Shown here: one piece after another, positions 9,520-22,339 of the stretch | Layout of the letters: each line of letters opens with the position of its first letter | Numbering within the stretch: the stretch's first letter is position 1 | Origin: Panax quinquefolius | Lineage: Eukaryota > Streptophyta > Magnoliopsida > Apiales > Araliaceae | Assembly (NCBI GenBank): GCA_020205615.1 | Contig: CM035162.1 | Span: forward strand, 30,234,681 to 30,298,680 | DNA length: 64,000 nt | Direction of reading: 5' to 3' | Translations under genes and position numbers: made by a program | Notes under the pieces: generated by a model | What the model was told of the DNA's origin: nothing | The model's input: only the letters and a program-made list of their open reading frames with translations | The model's database searches: none

Positions 9520-12500
9520 ATGACTTTCAATAAAATATAAACATGAGGATGATGACAATGATATAAGAATTCAATAAAAAAAGTTCAAGAATTAATTTAT
9601 CCAGAACAAATAACGTCCAAACTGTCAACATGATATCGCTTTTGTAGAGTAAAATTCAAGAATGCTCGTAAGAATATTTCCATAAAAGATATTTGGATGA
9701 AGCGCAAATATCAAGGATATTCCACTAATTTTATGGAGTATAAAGTCAAAGTTTTAACCAATCGAGTATAATAAAGAATGGAATAACAAAGAAATCACCA
9801 TGCAATGCGATAGGCCAAGACAGCAAAGTTATTCCAATAGAATAATAAATAACGGAACCAGTCCCTAAGGTAAAATGCACGGCATGTGATATTCCAAATG
9901 TAATAATAAAGAATGGAACCAGTCCGGCGAAAACGCATGCACGAGGATATTCCAATGTAATAATAAAGACCGAATAATGTAGAATTTCACCAAGTATAGG
10001 GTAGCTTGCATATCTGAAGTTATTCCAACAGAATAATAAATAATTGAATAATGAAGTTCTCTTCATGAATTCAAAAGAAATAACACCCCTTACATTAGTA
10101 GGAGATTGAATACTGCAGAAGGTAGTAATGTAATACTACTCTTCTTCTCTCTTATTCTCTTTATACTTTCTCTCTCTTATAGCTTGAATGAATTCGTGAA
10201 AAATAATGAAGAACTAGGCCACTATTTATAGAAGATTTCTAGCTTAGCACTTGCAATGTGAAAAGGCAAGCGGCTTGACGACTGGTGATGTGAAAAGAAA
10301 AGTGGTTTGATGCCTGTAATGTGAAACACCAAGTGGTTTGACGTCTGTAATGTGAAACACCAAGTGGTTTGATGCCTGTAATGTGAAACGACAATTGGTT
10401 CGACGCTTGTAATGTGAAACGACAATTGGTTCGGCCGCTCGTAATATGAAACGGCAAGTGGTTTAACGTCTCAGTAAAGGTAATTACTATTGGCGAAAGA
10501 GACTCTTAGATGATGACATATGGGCCCCATAGAATAAACCAAATTTACCACAAACGCCTCATAATAGACTCTTTATATACATCAAGGATTGAATAAATAT
10601 TACCACAAATCATTTTATTTTTAATCAACACATATTTAATCTTTCAACAATTATTAATCATTAATATTATAACTTGTCGCCTCAATTATTGATTTAATAA
10701 TATAACATATTATATGATGATCTTGTGTGACAATAATTGAATCAATAATAAAAGAGATATGATCACGACGATTAATATAGCAATAATTGAGTATAATCGA
10801 GTGACTTCTCACGTAAGCATCAATATTAATCAGGTATTGTGCTACTATGCAACCACGCAGCGTTATTTATACTTTTACTACCGTAGTTAAGCGGTTTTAA
10901 CGGTAACACCTCCGTAGATTATTTTTATAGAAGATAATTTTGTCATGCTTTTTTAACTACGACAATACTTATTTTAATTGGGTCCGCCAATGATTGTATC
11001 ATCGTGCGAATATTCTCGATAAAAGAATATTCCCATTAATCGAATATTATATAACCACTTGCTTACTTTGCAAAATTTGTAAATATTACAAAATTTGATA
11101 TAATGTTATAGTTGTGGATAATATTTATAAATTTTGCAAAGTACGCAAGTTGTTATATAATATTCGATTGGTCGTGAATATTCTTTTTATCGGAGAATAT
11201 CCGCATCGACGGCATACAATCATTGGTGGACCCCACAATAGGTAATTATTGGCCAGGATCGAGAAAACGACAAAAATATTTTATGAAAATAACTAAAGTT
11301 TTGACTTATTATTGTTGAACTACCTTGGTAGTAAAAAGTACGATAATACGCTGCGTCAGATAAGAAAGAATACCTGTATTGATTATTGATGCTTTACGTG
11401 ATAAGTCACCATTTTTGTTTTATTAGTATTATTAATGTAATAAAAACAGAAAAAACTTTTTATATAAAATGTAATACTTTTATAAAGTTATTCTATAAAT
11501 AGAATATATTATATTCTATTATGCATAATGTTGCATAATATATGCATAGTGTTTTGCATAGTAAAATCTTTTTATATAAAATGTAATACTTTTATAAAGT
11601 TATCTGCTTTTATTAGACAATAATTAGAATATATTATATTTTATCATGCATAGTGTTTGTATAGTGCTCTGCGTAGTGTTTGTATAGTAAAATCTTTTAT
11701 AAATTTATTCATTTTATTATATTATAAATAGAATATATTATATTTTATTTAAAAGATTTTGCTTTAAATATGGACCGTCAGATTAAAGTAAATCAATCTG
11801 GACCGTTCATGAGTTAGTTACTATGCAGTCCATTCTTCTATATATAAAAGCTCATTCATTCATTATTTCTTACGAATTCAGTGAAACTCTAGAGAGAGAA
11901 ACTATAAAGAGAAAGAAGAAAAGTGTTCTGCTACTTCACTAATTCTATATCCAGTACTCTTCTTTCTAAGGTAGGGGATATTATTTGTTGTACTTGTAAG
12001 GAGTATTCTTTCTTTCTTATTCGTGAAGAGAACTTCTATTATTCCATTCTTTATTATTATGTTGGAATAACCTGTCTATGCGAAGTACCGCATACTTGGT
12101 GAAATTCTTCTATTATTCCATTCTTTATTATTATGTTAGAATAACCTGTTTATGCGAAGTACCGCATACATGGTGAAATTCTTCTATTATTCCATTCTTT
12201 ATTATTATGTTGGAATAACTTTGCTTATGCTAAGTACTGCATACATGGTGAAATTCTTCTATAATTTCGTTTCTATATTATTCTCGCCGAATATCCTCGG
12301 TCTTAATTTTCGCTTTGACCAGTTCCATTATTTATTATTCCGTTCTTTATTATTCTCCGAGAATATCACATCTACGTACGCTTTCTGGGACTGATTCAAT
12401 ATTTATTATTCGCCGTAATATCCTCGCTGCATGCATTTTACGCCGGACTGGTTCCATTATTTATTATTCTCGTTGGGAATAACCTCGTTCAATGCGATCT

Positions 12501-14675
12501 ATCGCATCGCATGGTGAATCCTTCTGTTATTCCATTCTTTATTGTTCTGTTGGAATAACCTATCTATGTGGATTACCACATGCATGGTGAATGATCCTTT
12601 GTATTAATTTCTTATTAAATTGTGAAAATGATCTCAGATATCGTGGATTACTGCACGGGCGGACGAAAATCCATTTACAGTTTTATATATTCTATTATAC
12701 TCAGTTGGTTAAATCTTTGACTTCTATACTCCATGAAATTAGTGGAATATCCTTGATATTTGCGCTTCATCCAATATCTATTCATGGAAATATTCTTCTG
12801 AGCATCCTTAAATTTTACTCTACAAAGAAGGATCATGTTGACAATTTGGACGTTATTGGTTCCTGGATAAATTAATTCTTGAACTTGTTTTATTGAATTA
12901 TTATGTCATTGTCATCATCCTCATGTTTATATTATGTTGAAAGTCATCTCGGCTCGTAGTGCATAGATGGACTTGGTATGACCAGGGATTATTCGGTATA
13001 ATCATGACCCTAATGTTATAAACGATGTGGTAAAAGTCATCTTTGGCCGTAGTGCATAGAGATGGACTTGGTGTGATTATGACTGTGGATTATTCTCGGT
13101 ATAATCATAACCGTAATGTGATGAATGATGTGGTAAAAATCCTCATTGGCGTAGTACATTGATGGACGCTTTTTGGTATGATTATGGCTATGGATTCTCT
13201 TGCCTAGGGTGCAAAGATGAATTGTTTTATGGCATGATCAGATCAGTTGATGAAAACACGATTATCTTTGGCCCGTAGTGCATGGATAATTCGTGAACGT
13301 GATACTAAAGAATATCCTTGGCACAGTAAGTGCGGGGATGATTTAATGATGTGGATTATTTATTAAAATCGAGTCTCAATGATAAAAGTGATGAAAAACC
13401 TTTTAAATCATCAAGATAGTAGATTTTATTCTCTACTGACTCTTTTTTAATGGATTGCTTGTTCCACCGCAGCTTAAACTTGATGTTTGTTATATCAGAT
13501 CGCTTTAACATTGTTGAAGGCTAATGATAATTTATTCTGCATTATCTTAGTAATAATATTTCTTCTTTGGCTAGTTGAGCTCACCCTTTCTTTTCATTGT
13601 TCTCTTCGTGAAATGAGAGACGTAATGAGGGACTAGTCGAGGGAACAGAGTGATGGTCCTAGATGGTGCATTAGTAGTCCTCACTATTACGTGAAATAGT
13701 GTAATAATAAATGTAATGAGGACTCCATTGAGAGTGGATATTGTCTGTAAGACAATATTTGTATTAAAACTCTCACTATGTTTTGTCGTATTTTACACGC
13801 ATCGTTGATAATTAAGTTGTATTTGAATTTATGTACCATGTATCTCCATGACCCAAGATGGGTGATGTATACCCAATTTTAGGGGCGCCATTGTGGAATA
13901 TCCGTATAACGGTACAATCATTGATGGACCCCAAGAATCGGAATTATTGTCGGATTGAGAAAACGATAAAAATATTTTATGAAAATAACTACGAAGTTTT
14001 ACCGTTAATCTTGTTGAACTACTCTAGTAGTAAAAGTAAAAGAATACTGCGTGGTTGCATTAGTAGCACACCAGTATTGATTATTGATGCTTACGTGATA
14101 AGTCACTCGGTTTTATTTTATTGGTATTATTAATGTAATAAAATAGAAAATCTTTTATGTAAAATAGAATACTTTTATAAAGTTATTCTATAAATAGAAT
14201 ATATTATATTTTATTATGCATAGTGTTTGCATAGGGCTTCGCGTAGTAGATTTGCATAGGTGCTGATAAGTGTTTGCATAGTAAAATCTTTTATAAAGTT
14301 ATTCATTTTATTAGATTATAAATAGAATATATTATATTTTATTTAAAAGATTTTGCTTTAAATATGGACCGTCGATTAAAGTAAATCATTCGGACCATTC
14401 ACGAGTTAGTTACTATGCAGGTCCATTCTTCTATAAATAGAAGCTCATTCCTTCATTATTTCTTACGAATTCAATTGAAACTCTGTAGAGAGAAAACTAT
14501 AGAGAGAAAGAATAAAAGTGTTCTCGCTATTTCTTCACTACTTACATATCCAAGACTTTCTTTCTAAGGTAGGGAATATTATTTGTTGTACTCATAAGGA
14601 GTATTCTTTCTTTCTTATTCATGAAGAGAACTTCAGTTATTCCATTCTTTATTATTCTATTGGAATAAATTGTAT
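9520..14675. repeat. Second copy of 4267-9419 (likely false duplication)
   Basis: Base-for-base landmarks line up along the whole length: the inverted E1-type LTR part (9520-11090), the inverted-repeat centre, the + strand B LTR (about 11091-13890) and the start of the next B LTR (from 13891). Differences are mostly small indels and short scrambled stretches, many next to CG, GCATGC or CHG contexts. All features listed for 4267-9419 recur here about 5253 bp further on. Confidence 0.9.
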
Positions 14676-16145
14676 ATGCTGAATACCCTATACTTGGTGA
14701 AATTCTTCTATTATTTCATTCTTTATTATTATGTTGAAATATCATGTTCAATGCGTTTCTGGCTGGACCTGTTCCGCCTTTATTAGTATTCATTGGAATA
14801 TCCATGCATGCGTTTTTTACGGACCGGTTCCATCTTTATTAGTATTCTGTTAGAATAACTTGTCTATGCAAAAATCTTCGCATGCATGGTGATTTCATTG
14901 TTATTCCATTCTTTATTATTCATTTGGAACATCCCAGCCGGTTGTGAATTTCACTTTGACATGGTTTCGTTAATTATTATTCTTGAAATAACCAATCATC
15001 GCAAGTACCGCATGCATGGTGATTTCTTTTGTTATTCCATTCTTTATTATACTCGGTTGGTTAAAGTTTTAACTTCTATACTCCATAAAATTAGTGGAAT
15101 ATCCTCGATATTTCAAGGCTTCATCCAAAGATCTTTTCATGAAAATATTCTTCCGAGCATTCTTGAATTTTACTCTACAAAGAAGTATTATGTTGACAAT
15201 TTGGGCGTTATTAGTTCTGGATAATTTAATTCTTGAACTTGTTTTATTGAATTCCTATATCATTGTCATCATCCTCATGTTTATATTATGTTGAAAGTCA
15301 TCTACATGGCTTCGTGGTGCATAGATGGACTTGGTATGATTATGAACCGTGGATATTTCGGTATAATCATGACCGTAATGTTACAAATGATGTGGAAAAA
15401 GTCCTCATTGGCTAGTAATGCATTGATGGGCGCTTTTGGTATGATTATGGCTATGGATTCTCTCCAGCCAAGGGTGAAAAGATGAATTGTTTTATGGCAT
15501 GATCAGGACAATTGATGAAAACACAATTATCTTTGGCCCGTAGTACATGGATAATTATGGTCGTGATACTAAAGAATATCTTTGGCCGTAGTGCAGAGGT
15601 GATTCGATGATATGGATTATTTATTAAGCTGAGTCCCATCGATAAAAGTGATGAAAAACCTTTTAAATCATAAAAGATAGTAGATTTTATTATCTACTTC
15701 ACTCTTTTAATGGATTACTTGTTCCGCTGCAGTTAAACTTGATGTTTGTTATATTGTATTAGTTTAACACTGTTTAAGGCTAATGATAATTTATTCTGCA
15801 TTATCTTAGTCATAATATTTCTTCTTGGGCTAGTTGAGCTCACCTTTTCTTTTCTTCGTTCTCTTGAAATGAGAACGTAGCGAGGACTAGTCAGGGAACA
15901 GAGTGATGGTCCTAGATGGTGCATTAGTAGTTCTCACTATTCTGTGAAATAGTGTGATAATAAATATAATGAGGTCTCCATTGAGTTTGTATACTCTCTA
16001 GAGGACAGTATTTGTATTAAAACTCACAGCCTATGTTTTGTCGTATTTTACACGACTGTTGTATAATTAAGTTTGTATTTGAATTCTGTACCATGTATTT
16101 GGCGACTTAAGATGGGTGATGTATACCAATTTTGGGGGCGTCACA
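13891..16145 (+). mobile_element. Second + strand B LTR, right contig part
   Basis: It begins within the LTR at TGTGGAATATCCG, directly after the end of the previous LTR at about 13890, and runs to a normal GGGGGCGTCACA end at 16145. TATA box at 14431-14440, hairpin units at 14630-15060, CTTTGGCC array at 15295-15600. Its 3' end abuts minus-strand copia RNase H sequence, and no PBS follows, so this is a solo or truncated LTR. One hairpin-1 unit here (14711-14740) shows a paired base change. Confidence 0.75.
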
Positions 16146-16686
16146 GTTGTAACTAAAGTTTACTTTACAGAATGTCATGAATTAGCAGTACCTCCATATG
16201 TAAATAGATAACCTGTCTGGGATCGAGCTTTGTGTGGATAAGATAAATATCCTGTATCTGTATATCCAATTAAATCTGATTTGGATAAATTTAAATAATA
16301 TAAGCCAAGATTCATTGTCCCTCAAAGTTATCAAAAAATATGTTTAATTTCATTCCAATGTCTTCGAGTTGGAGAAAAACCATATCTTGTTAATAAATTT
16401 ACAACAAATGATATATCAGGTCGTATATTGCTGGCAATATACATTAGTGCTCCGATTGCACTAAGATATGGTACTTTAGGACCAAGATGTTTTTAATCGC
16501 CTTCACGAGATTGAAAAGGGTCTTTGTTCACTTCTAGTAACCTTACAACCATTAGTGTACTTAATGGATGTGATTTATCCATATAAAATCTTGTCTTTCA
16601 TAAGTATTTCATCTCAAATTCTTTCTTTAATAAACTAATGACCTTTGATAACTCTTCAGGAGTTCCAATAATATTCAAATAATCCA
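16146..16686 (-). pseudogene. pol: Copia pol, C-terminal part (RT end and RNase H)
   Basis: On the minus strand, going left from 16686, the frame gives the downstream end of a Ty1/copia reverse transcriptase: LNIIGTPEEL right at the insertion point, then YLSAIGALMYIASN and PDISF. RNase H follows, with the block RSQTGYLFTYGG, close to 16200. This is the typical order after the YVDD site of copia RT. The gene stops at 16145 where a B LTR abuts, so the RNase H end and the 3' LTR of the element are lost. At least two frameshifts are needed. The rest of the same gene lies at 19523-21640. Confidence 0.8.
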
Positions 16687-19522
16687 TGTTAGTTCCCAGA
16701 AGGCACAATAGATTTAGAAGGGGGGGTTGAATAGATCCTTTTTATTTTAAATACTTTTCTGGTTTATATTATATTGTTCATAATTAACATATGACAAACA
16801 TAAGAATCTTTTCAAGCACAACAGAATAAGTAAAAGATCCCCTTCATTGATATATTCATAATCATACATACATTGTTCGTAGAGTAAGTTTAGTTGTAAG
16901 CAGTTAAAACATACATAGCAGTTATAGCAGTTATAGTACATAATGTAAATGACATAATTTAAAAGACACAAGGAGTTTTAAGTGGTTCAGAGACTCAAGC
17001 TCCTAATCCACTCTTCTGCTTTCAACTAGCAGGATTTCCACTAAGGAAGGGCAGCACCCTGAATCACTAAGATTCCTTCAAGGCCAGCAACCTTGGGACT
17101 TCAGTTCACTAAGAACTCTTCAAGGCCAACAGCCTTGGAAATCCTCTAGTTCCCTAGGAACTCTTCAGGCCCTGGTTGTTGAGTGTTGTTGTTGGAGTCG
17201 GTGCTGAGCTGCTAAGATGTCTTCATGCTCTGAACATCTTCTATACTTGTTCAACCACTTCGGATGACCCCTTGATGAACTGCCTTGAAGATCATTCTCC
17301 TTGATACTTGATGGCTGCACATGATTGGCTTCTAAGATGACTTTAAGCTCTTCTGTTAGGTACTTAGAAGCTTTCTCGTGCTTGACACCAAGATGGAATT
17401 TATGATATCCCTTCTTGCTACTTGATGTCTTCTCATGATGGACTTGTTAAGATGACTGTAGGCTCTTCTCTATTGTACTTAGAGTCTTCCCATGATGGAC
17501 ATCAAGATGACATGATGTTCTTCTTTCTCTCGGCAATTCAGAACACTCTTCATATAGTAGAACTCTCACTTCTACATAGAAGAACTCACACTTCTACTTC
17601 TTTCTTTTTCTGGCTTCTGAGTGTTCTTGGTAGATCGTAGAGTGAGCCTTTGGACTCACTATCTCACATGGTTTAGATCAGTCCACCTTCTCTCCAAACT
17701 CGGCATCTCCAGCAACCTTCGATCTTTGAAGCTCTTCTAGATTTATACTCCTTTCCAATCCTTCCGTTGGAAAGTAGCCGTTGAAGGCTATTCAAATATC
17801 TTCACAGATCTCGAGTTGCTTGAGGTAGACTGCTTGATGTGACATGTCATACTTTTTTCCGATGTCATAGCTCATCGTTTCACCTACCTCGCCGATGTAT
17901 CACTTTAATGTCTTGGATAGGTTGAAGACTTTATTACCTCTTTTTGATTTCTCGATCAGAGGTTTTTCTATTGCATCGATGCTCTCAATAAGCACTTGTC
18001 CGAATATCACCCTTCAAATTGAACCTTTGCCAATGCTTCAGTCTTCAGCTATTCGAACTTTACGATTCTGATGCACGTCTTCAAGGACCTGGTCGTAGTG
18101 TCTTGTTGAGTGTTGCTCATTGACTGGTTGAGTTAACACTACGATCTTGAAGAGTGTTGATTGGATCTTCAATGTAGAACACCTCTTCCTTGTATTGTGC
18201 AGTGCTTCAATACTTCTGTTTGCTTTGACTGTTCTTAGAGACTGATGGCCTAATTCCTTGCTCTGGTCCCCTTCTGAATATCAAGACACTTCATATTTGT
18301 GGCGCGTCCAGCTTGCTTTCTCCTTGTGATCTCCCATTCACTTATCATCAATGAACTGACCCTGCACTTAATCACTTTAGCCTTGCTCTTCAGAAGCTGA
18401 CCAGTATCTCGGTTCACCTTCCATCAGTTCCGTCTCTGTTTGGCAAACACTACGATCTTGGTTGCTTCCAAGATCGTTGTCTTCTGTTCACTTGATAGCT
18501 ACTACATTAGATGACTTTCCTTAATCAGCTTCTGAAGTCTTCTTTGGATCACCTTGTGGAAGACTTCATCCCGAATGGCCTTACAACTCAATCTTGATGC
18601 TGATTGGGTTGGTGCTTAGATCTTCTGTTAGCCTGCATGCCATTCGTTGAGTGCTCTCTGGTTTCCTTGGATGTAGCTTGCATCTTGAACCAGAGGCTTC
18701 GTTCCTTTGGATATTCTGGGAGTGCTCATTAGTTGAGAATCGTGCTTGCTCTACGATTACGCCTATGCATCATGAGAGCACTTTTGAGGTCGTAGTTCAA
18801 GACTCTACGATTTATGCTTGGTTGTCAAGCAGACACTACGATCCCGAGATCGATCTTGACACTCTACGATTTACGCCTTGGGCTTTTGTCTTCATCCAGA
18901 TCTTGCTCGACCGTGATCTCTCGCATGTAATCATTGGACTCTACGAACTCGAGTGTAGTCTACTATCCTTGACTTGGCTTCTAAGAGATGGCGGAATTCG
19001 GCTCGTAGATAGGTCGCCTCTCACGATTCGAACATGACTTCCTCAAAGACACTACGATCCCGAGGAAGCTCTCTACTCGACACACTACGATCCTTCTTCG
19101 CTTCCCCTAGAAGTCTACGAACTCCAAGATCTACTATCTTGATACTCCTATTCTCGCCTCGATAGCTCTCGAGTTAACCTCGACTCTCCGGCGGACTTAC
19201 AACTTCGTGCAAAGGTTTCGACGATCGAGGATGCTTATCTATTACATCATAAGATCAACCTAACAAGCTTGATTTTCCTATATTTATAGTCATTGTACAT
19301 CATTTCTTTTTAAGGACTTTACAAAGCTATTTTGCTTATGTAGGATCAACCTAACATATTTGATCAATTCATTCTAAGTCCTTGTACATATATTTCTATT
19401 ATCTATCAAAGGACTTTACAGCTTTTCTTAATGCAAGCATACTTGCATATTCATTCATGTATATATATCATAATCAAATCATATATTAAATAGGAATATC
19501 ATTCACATGTTTATTCCTGACA
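16687..19522 (-). mobile_element. Solo LTR (2836 bp) with 5-bp TSD, inserted in copia RT
   Basis: The ends are TGTTAGTTCCC at 16687 and CCTGACA at 19522, a TG...CA structure with short inverted ends. Both sides carry ATCCA (16682-16686 and 19523-19527), a perfect 5-bp target duplication; joining the flanks restores the copia frame. A purine run AGAAGGGGGGG lies near the left end. TATA-like sites on the minus strand at about 19282-19295 and 17738-17750 suggest minus orientation, but this is tentative. No gag or pol is visible, so I call it a solo LTR; a non-autonomous element is the alternative. It is less AT-rich than its surroundings and unrelated to families B, C and D. Confidence 0.8.
18060..19130. 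repeat. Dispersed CTACGAT motifs inside the 2.8-kb LTR
   Basis: CACTACGATC, CTCTACGATT or close variants occur about eleven times, for example near 18137, 18446, 18749, 18808, 18834, 18870, 18937, 19048 and 19084. Spacing is irregular, 25-300 bp. A 128-codon + strand frame at 18651-19037 runs through this part; it resembles no family I know and is more likely a chance frame in GC-richer LTR sequence. Confidence 0.55.
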
Positions 19523-21640
19523 ATCCACATAAACAACAATTATGAAAAATTCATATTCAAATCTTTTTATAAAAACACATGTGCATATAAGATTATTTTT
19601 ATACCCTTTTTTTAATATGAATTCACTCAACCAATTATACCACAGGCAACCAGATTTTTTCAATCCATATAAAGATTTATTTAACTTGATCGAATAAATT
19701 TCCCGATAATCTTTATTTTATGCTTCAGGCAACTTAAATCCTTTAGGGATTTTCGTATAGATATCATTATCAAGTGATCCATATAAATAAGTTGTAGCAA
19801 CATCCATTAGACACATTTCAAGTTTTTCATATATTGTCGGACTAATAGCGAAATGTAATTGGGTAAAACCTTGTGCGATAAGCCGAGCTTTATATCTCAC
19901 AATTTTATTTTGCTCATTTCGTTTTCTCACAAATTTCCATTTACATCTCTTTAGTTTTATATCATTTGGTGTACGAACTACAGGTCCAAAAACTTTTCGC
20001 TTTGCAAGTGAATTCAATTCAACCTTGATTACGTCTTTCCACTTTGGCCAATCATTTCTATGTCTACATTCTTCTACAGATGTAGGTTCAAGATCCTCAT
20101 TTTCTTCCATGATATTGAGCCATTATATGCAAAAATATCGTCGACGTCTATTTCATCCCGGTTCCATCTTTTTCCCGATATGACATAATTTATTGAGATC
20201 TCTTCATTTTCATTAGTTTTAGGTACCTGAATGTCTTCTGAAATTTTATCAATTATGTCAAAGATCTCTTCTAGAGCTTGGATCTCTGTTGGAGCTTTTA
20301 TTTTCTCGTTGTGACTATATTGAATATTTGTTCCTTTTCTTTTCGGGGAATTTTTTTAATCTTTGGAACGAATTGGTCTCCCACGCTTCTGGCGTGCATT
20401 AGACTCATGATTAGCAATAACATGTTGTCCTACAAGGACATCCATTTTAATTGGAGCATTTGCAGCTAATATATGAGATTTAGTTACTCTCTTTTGGTCA
20501 GTGAATGCGTCTGGCAACTGATTTGCTATATTTTGCAAAAGAATTATCTTTTTAACTTCAAGTTCACATTGCGAGGATCAAAACTAGATAATGATAATGC
20601 ATTCCAAGAAATATCTTTTTCCAATTGCTTATATTCTCCCCCTAATGTCGAAAAAATAGATTCATCAAAATGACAATCGCAAACCTAGTTGTAAATAAAT
20701 CTCCTATTAATGGTTCTAGATATTTAATTATAGATGGAGATTTATATCCAACATATATTTCTAACCTCGTTTGAGGACCCATCTTTATGCATTGTGGTTA
20801 AGAAATTGGAACTTATACTGCACATCTAAAAAAAAATTAAATGGAAATATTTGGTTCCTAACCATGAACCAATTGCATGGGCGAAATTTATGATAACTTT
20901 TTGGTCTGATGCGTATCAATGTTGCTGCATGTAAAATAACATGTCCCCGAGAAGAAATAGGGAGTTTAGATTTCATAAGCAATGGCCTTACAATCAATTG
21001 TAGGCGCTTAATAAATGATTCAGATATACCATTTTGTATATGAACATGACCAACAAGATGTGCATTCAACATTTATTCCTGCAGACATGCAATAATCATT
21101 AAAGGCTTGAGATGTAAATTCATCAACATTGTCAAGATGAATTGTCTTGATCGCATTATCAAAAAAATGTGCTCGTAAATGAATTATTTGTGTAACTAAT
21201 CTTGCAAATGCCAAATAAACATACATGTGACCATTTAATTGATGCATCTATCAAAACCATAAAATATCTAAATGATCCACATGTTGGATGTATAGGTCCA
21301 CATATATCACCTTGAATACATTCTAAAAATGCATAGGTTTCATACCCCAACTTTGACTGGTGATTGCCTTGTAATTAATTTGCCTTAGGAGCAAGCAACA
21401 CATGAAAATTCATTTGATTGAAAAATCTTCTGATTTTTCAATGGATGACCACATGAATTTTCAATAATTTTTTCGCATTATTATTGATCTGGGATGTCAA
21501 ACATTAAAAGTATTAATAAACTTCTGATTTACTATAGCATAAGTTTCAAGCATTCTAATATTTGTATAGTATAATCTAGAGGATAAAACTAGCAAATTTT
21601 TGTTTTTCAATACACATGTTTTTACCCGAGATAATGCCAT
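19523..21640 (-). pseudogene. pol: Copia gag-pol: GAG-pre-integrase, integrase, RT N-part
   Basis: On the minus strand from 21640 leftwards: a GAG-pre-integrase region (HP, then KNQKIF) at about 21380-21500; an integrase core with GDICGPI and YFMVLIDA (about 21250-21330), HLDNVDEFTS (about 21110-21150) and ESFIKRLQLI (about 20995-21030), supplying D, D and E positions; then a linker and the RT N-terminus at 19718-20110 with NDWPKWKDVI, VRYKARLIAQGF and LYGSLDNDIYTKIPKGFK. RT continues to VVYVD at 19528, where the LTR insertion cuts it. The codon after the cut encodes Y rather than the usual second D of YVDD. Frameshifts and stops break the frame several times. The order integrase before RT is diagnostic of Ty1/copia. 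The 5' gag portion is not recognised. Confidence 0.85.
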
Positions 21641-21650
21641 GCAATTCTTA

Positions 21651-22092
21651 TCAAAGTACTGTATAAATGAACTTAACAGTAGATATACATGGTAAACTAA
21701 TAGGCATGCACTCAATAGTAATGAACTTAATCAAATCCAAGTCAAAGGCAGCAGGCATGATATTATACTTAAGCAACTTGCCTAAGAGATGACTCTCTGC
21801 AGTTAATAATTTAAGACTCATCTTAACAGGCTTATTAAACATATGTCCAGGAACAAGTTGGGGTGCAGCTAATGCTAAACTTGCCTTAAAGTTCAAACAC
21901 AAAATTCCCAGTAGGTGTCACATACCCATCAAACTTAGGTAAATCTAGCATGGCAGGGTCTAAATTGAGAGCTTTAACCAAGTACAACTCATCAATCATA
22001 AGCTCATAACCTTGAACACACACATTTATGCTAACCATAGTACCAAACATATCTCTATTCACAATCATGTTGGAATAAAATTCAGTAACCAA
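21651..22092 (-). pseudogene. Fragment of a plant transposon-associated ORF
   Basis: Two minus-strand frames overlap near 21890: 22092-21886 (begins MVTEFYSNM, contains GYELMIDELY) and 21902-21651 (contains LALAAPQLVPGHMFNKP and LLTAESHLLGKLLKYNIMP). Together they look like part of a protein of the type often annotated in plant genomes as a putative plant transposon protein (the PF20167 kind). I rely on general resemblance, so this is tentative. It lies directly upstream, on the same strand, of the copia pre-integrase region but does not read as copia gag; it may be a separate fragment. It probably continues to about 22330. Confidence 0.4.
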
Positions 22093-22218
22093 TCCAGGAT
22101 ATTCAGACTTATCTTTGAAAGAGACTAAACATTCCCATCCAATATTTTCATCAGGGAATTAGTTGAAAGGACAAGCAGACACCAGGCTTCAGATTGTGTC
22201 TTATCTAATATATAAAGG

Positions 22219-22219
<1 letters not shown>

Positions 22220-22249
<30 letters not shown>
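22220..22249. repeat. (TA)n microsatellite
   Basis: About fifteen uninterrupted TA dinucleotides. It lies just right of the transposon ORF fragment. Confidence 0.95.
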
Positions 22250-22255
<6 letters not shown>

Positions 22256-22339
22256 TATGTAAAAGATGCCCGGCTCTCTCCAAATGACTCAGAAATTGAA
22301 GAATAACCAAATTTATAACGGTTTTTTCCGTCACGCTTT

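Noticed and set aside
9376..9558. Open frame across the N run
   Set aside because: Its length depends on unknown bases.
17422..17640. 72-codon + strand frame in the 2.8-kb LTR
   Set aside because: No family resemblance, and it lies in non-coding LTR sequence.
18651..19037. 128-codon + strand frame in the 2.8-kb LTR as a gene
   Set aside because: It overlaps the CTACGAT repeat zone in GC-richer DNA; no domain recognised, and no start or promoter context. Noted only as part of the LTR.
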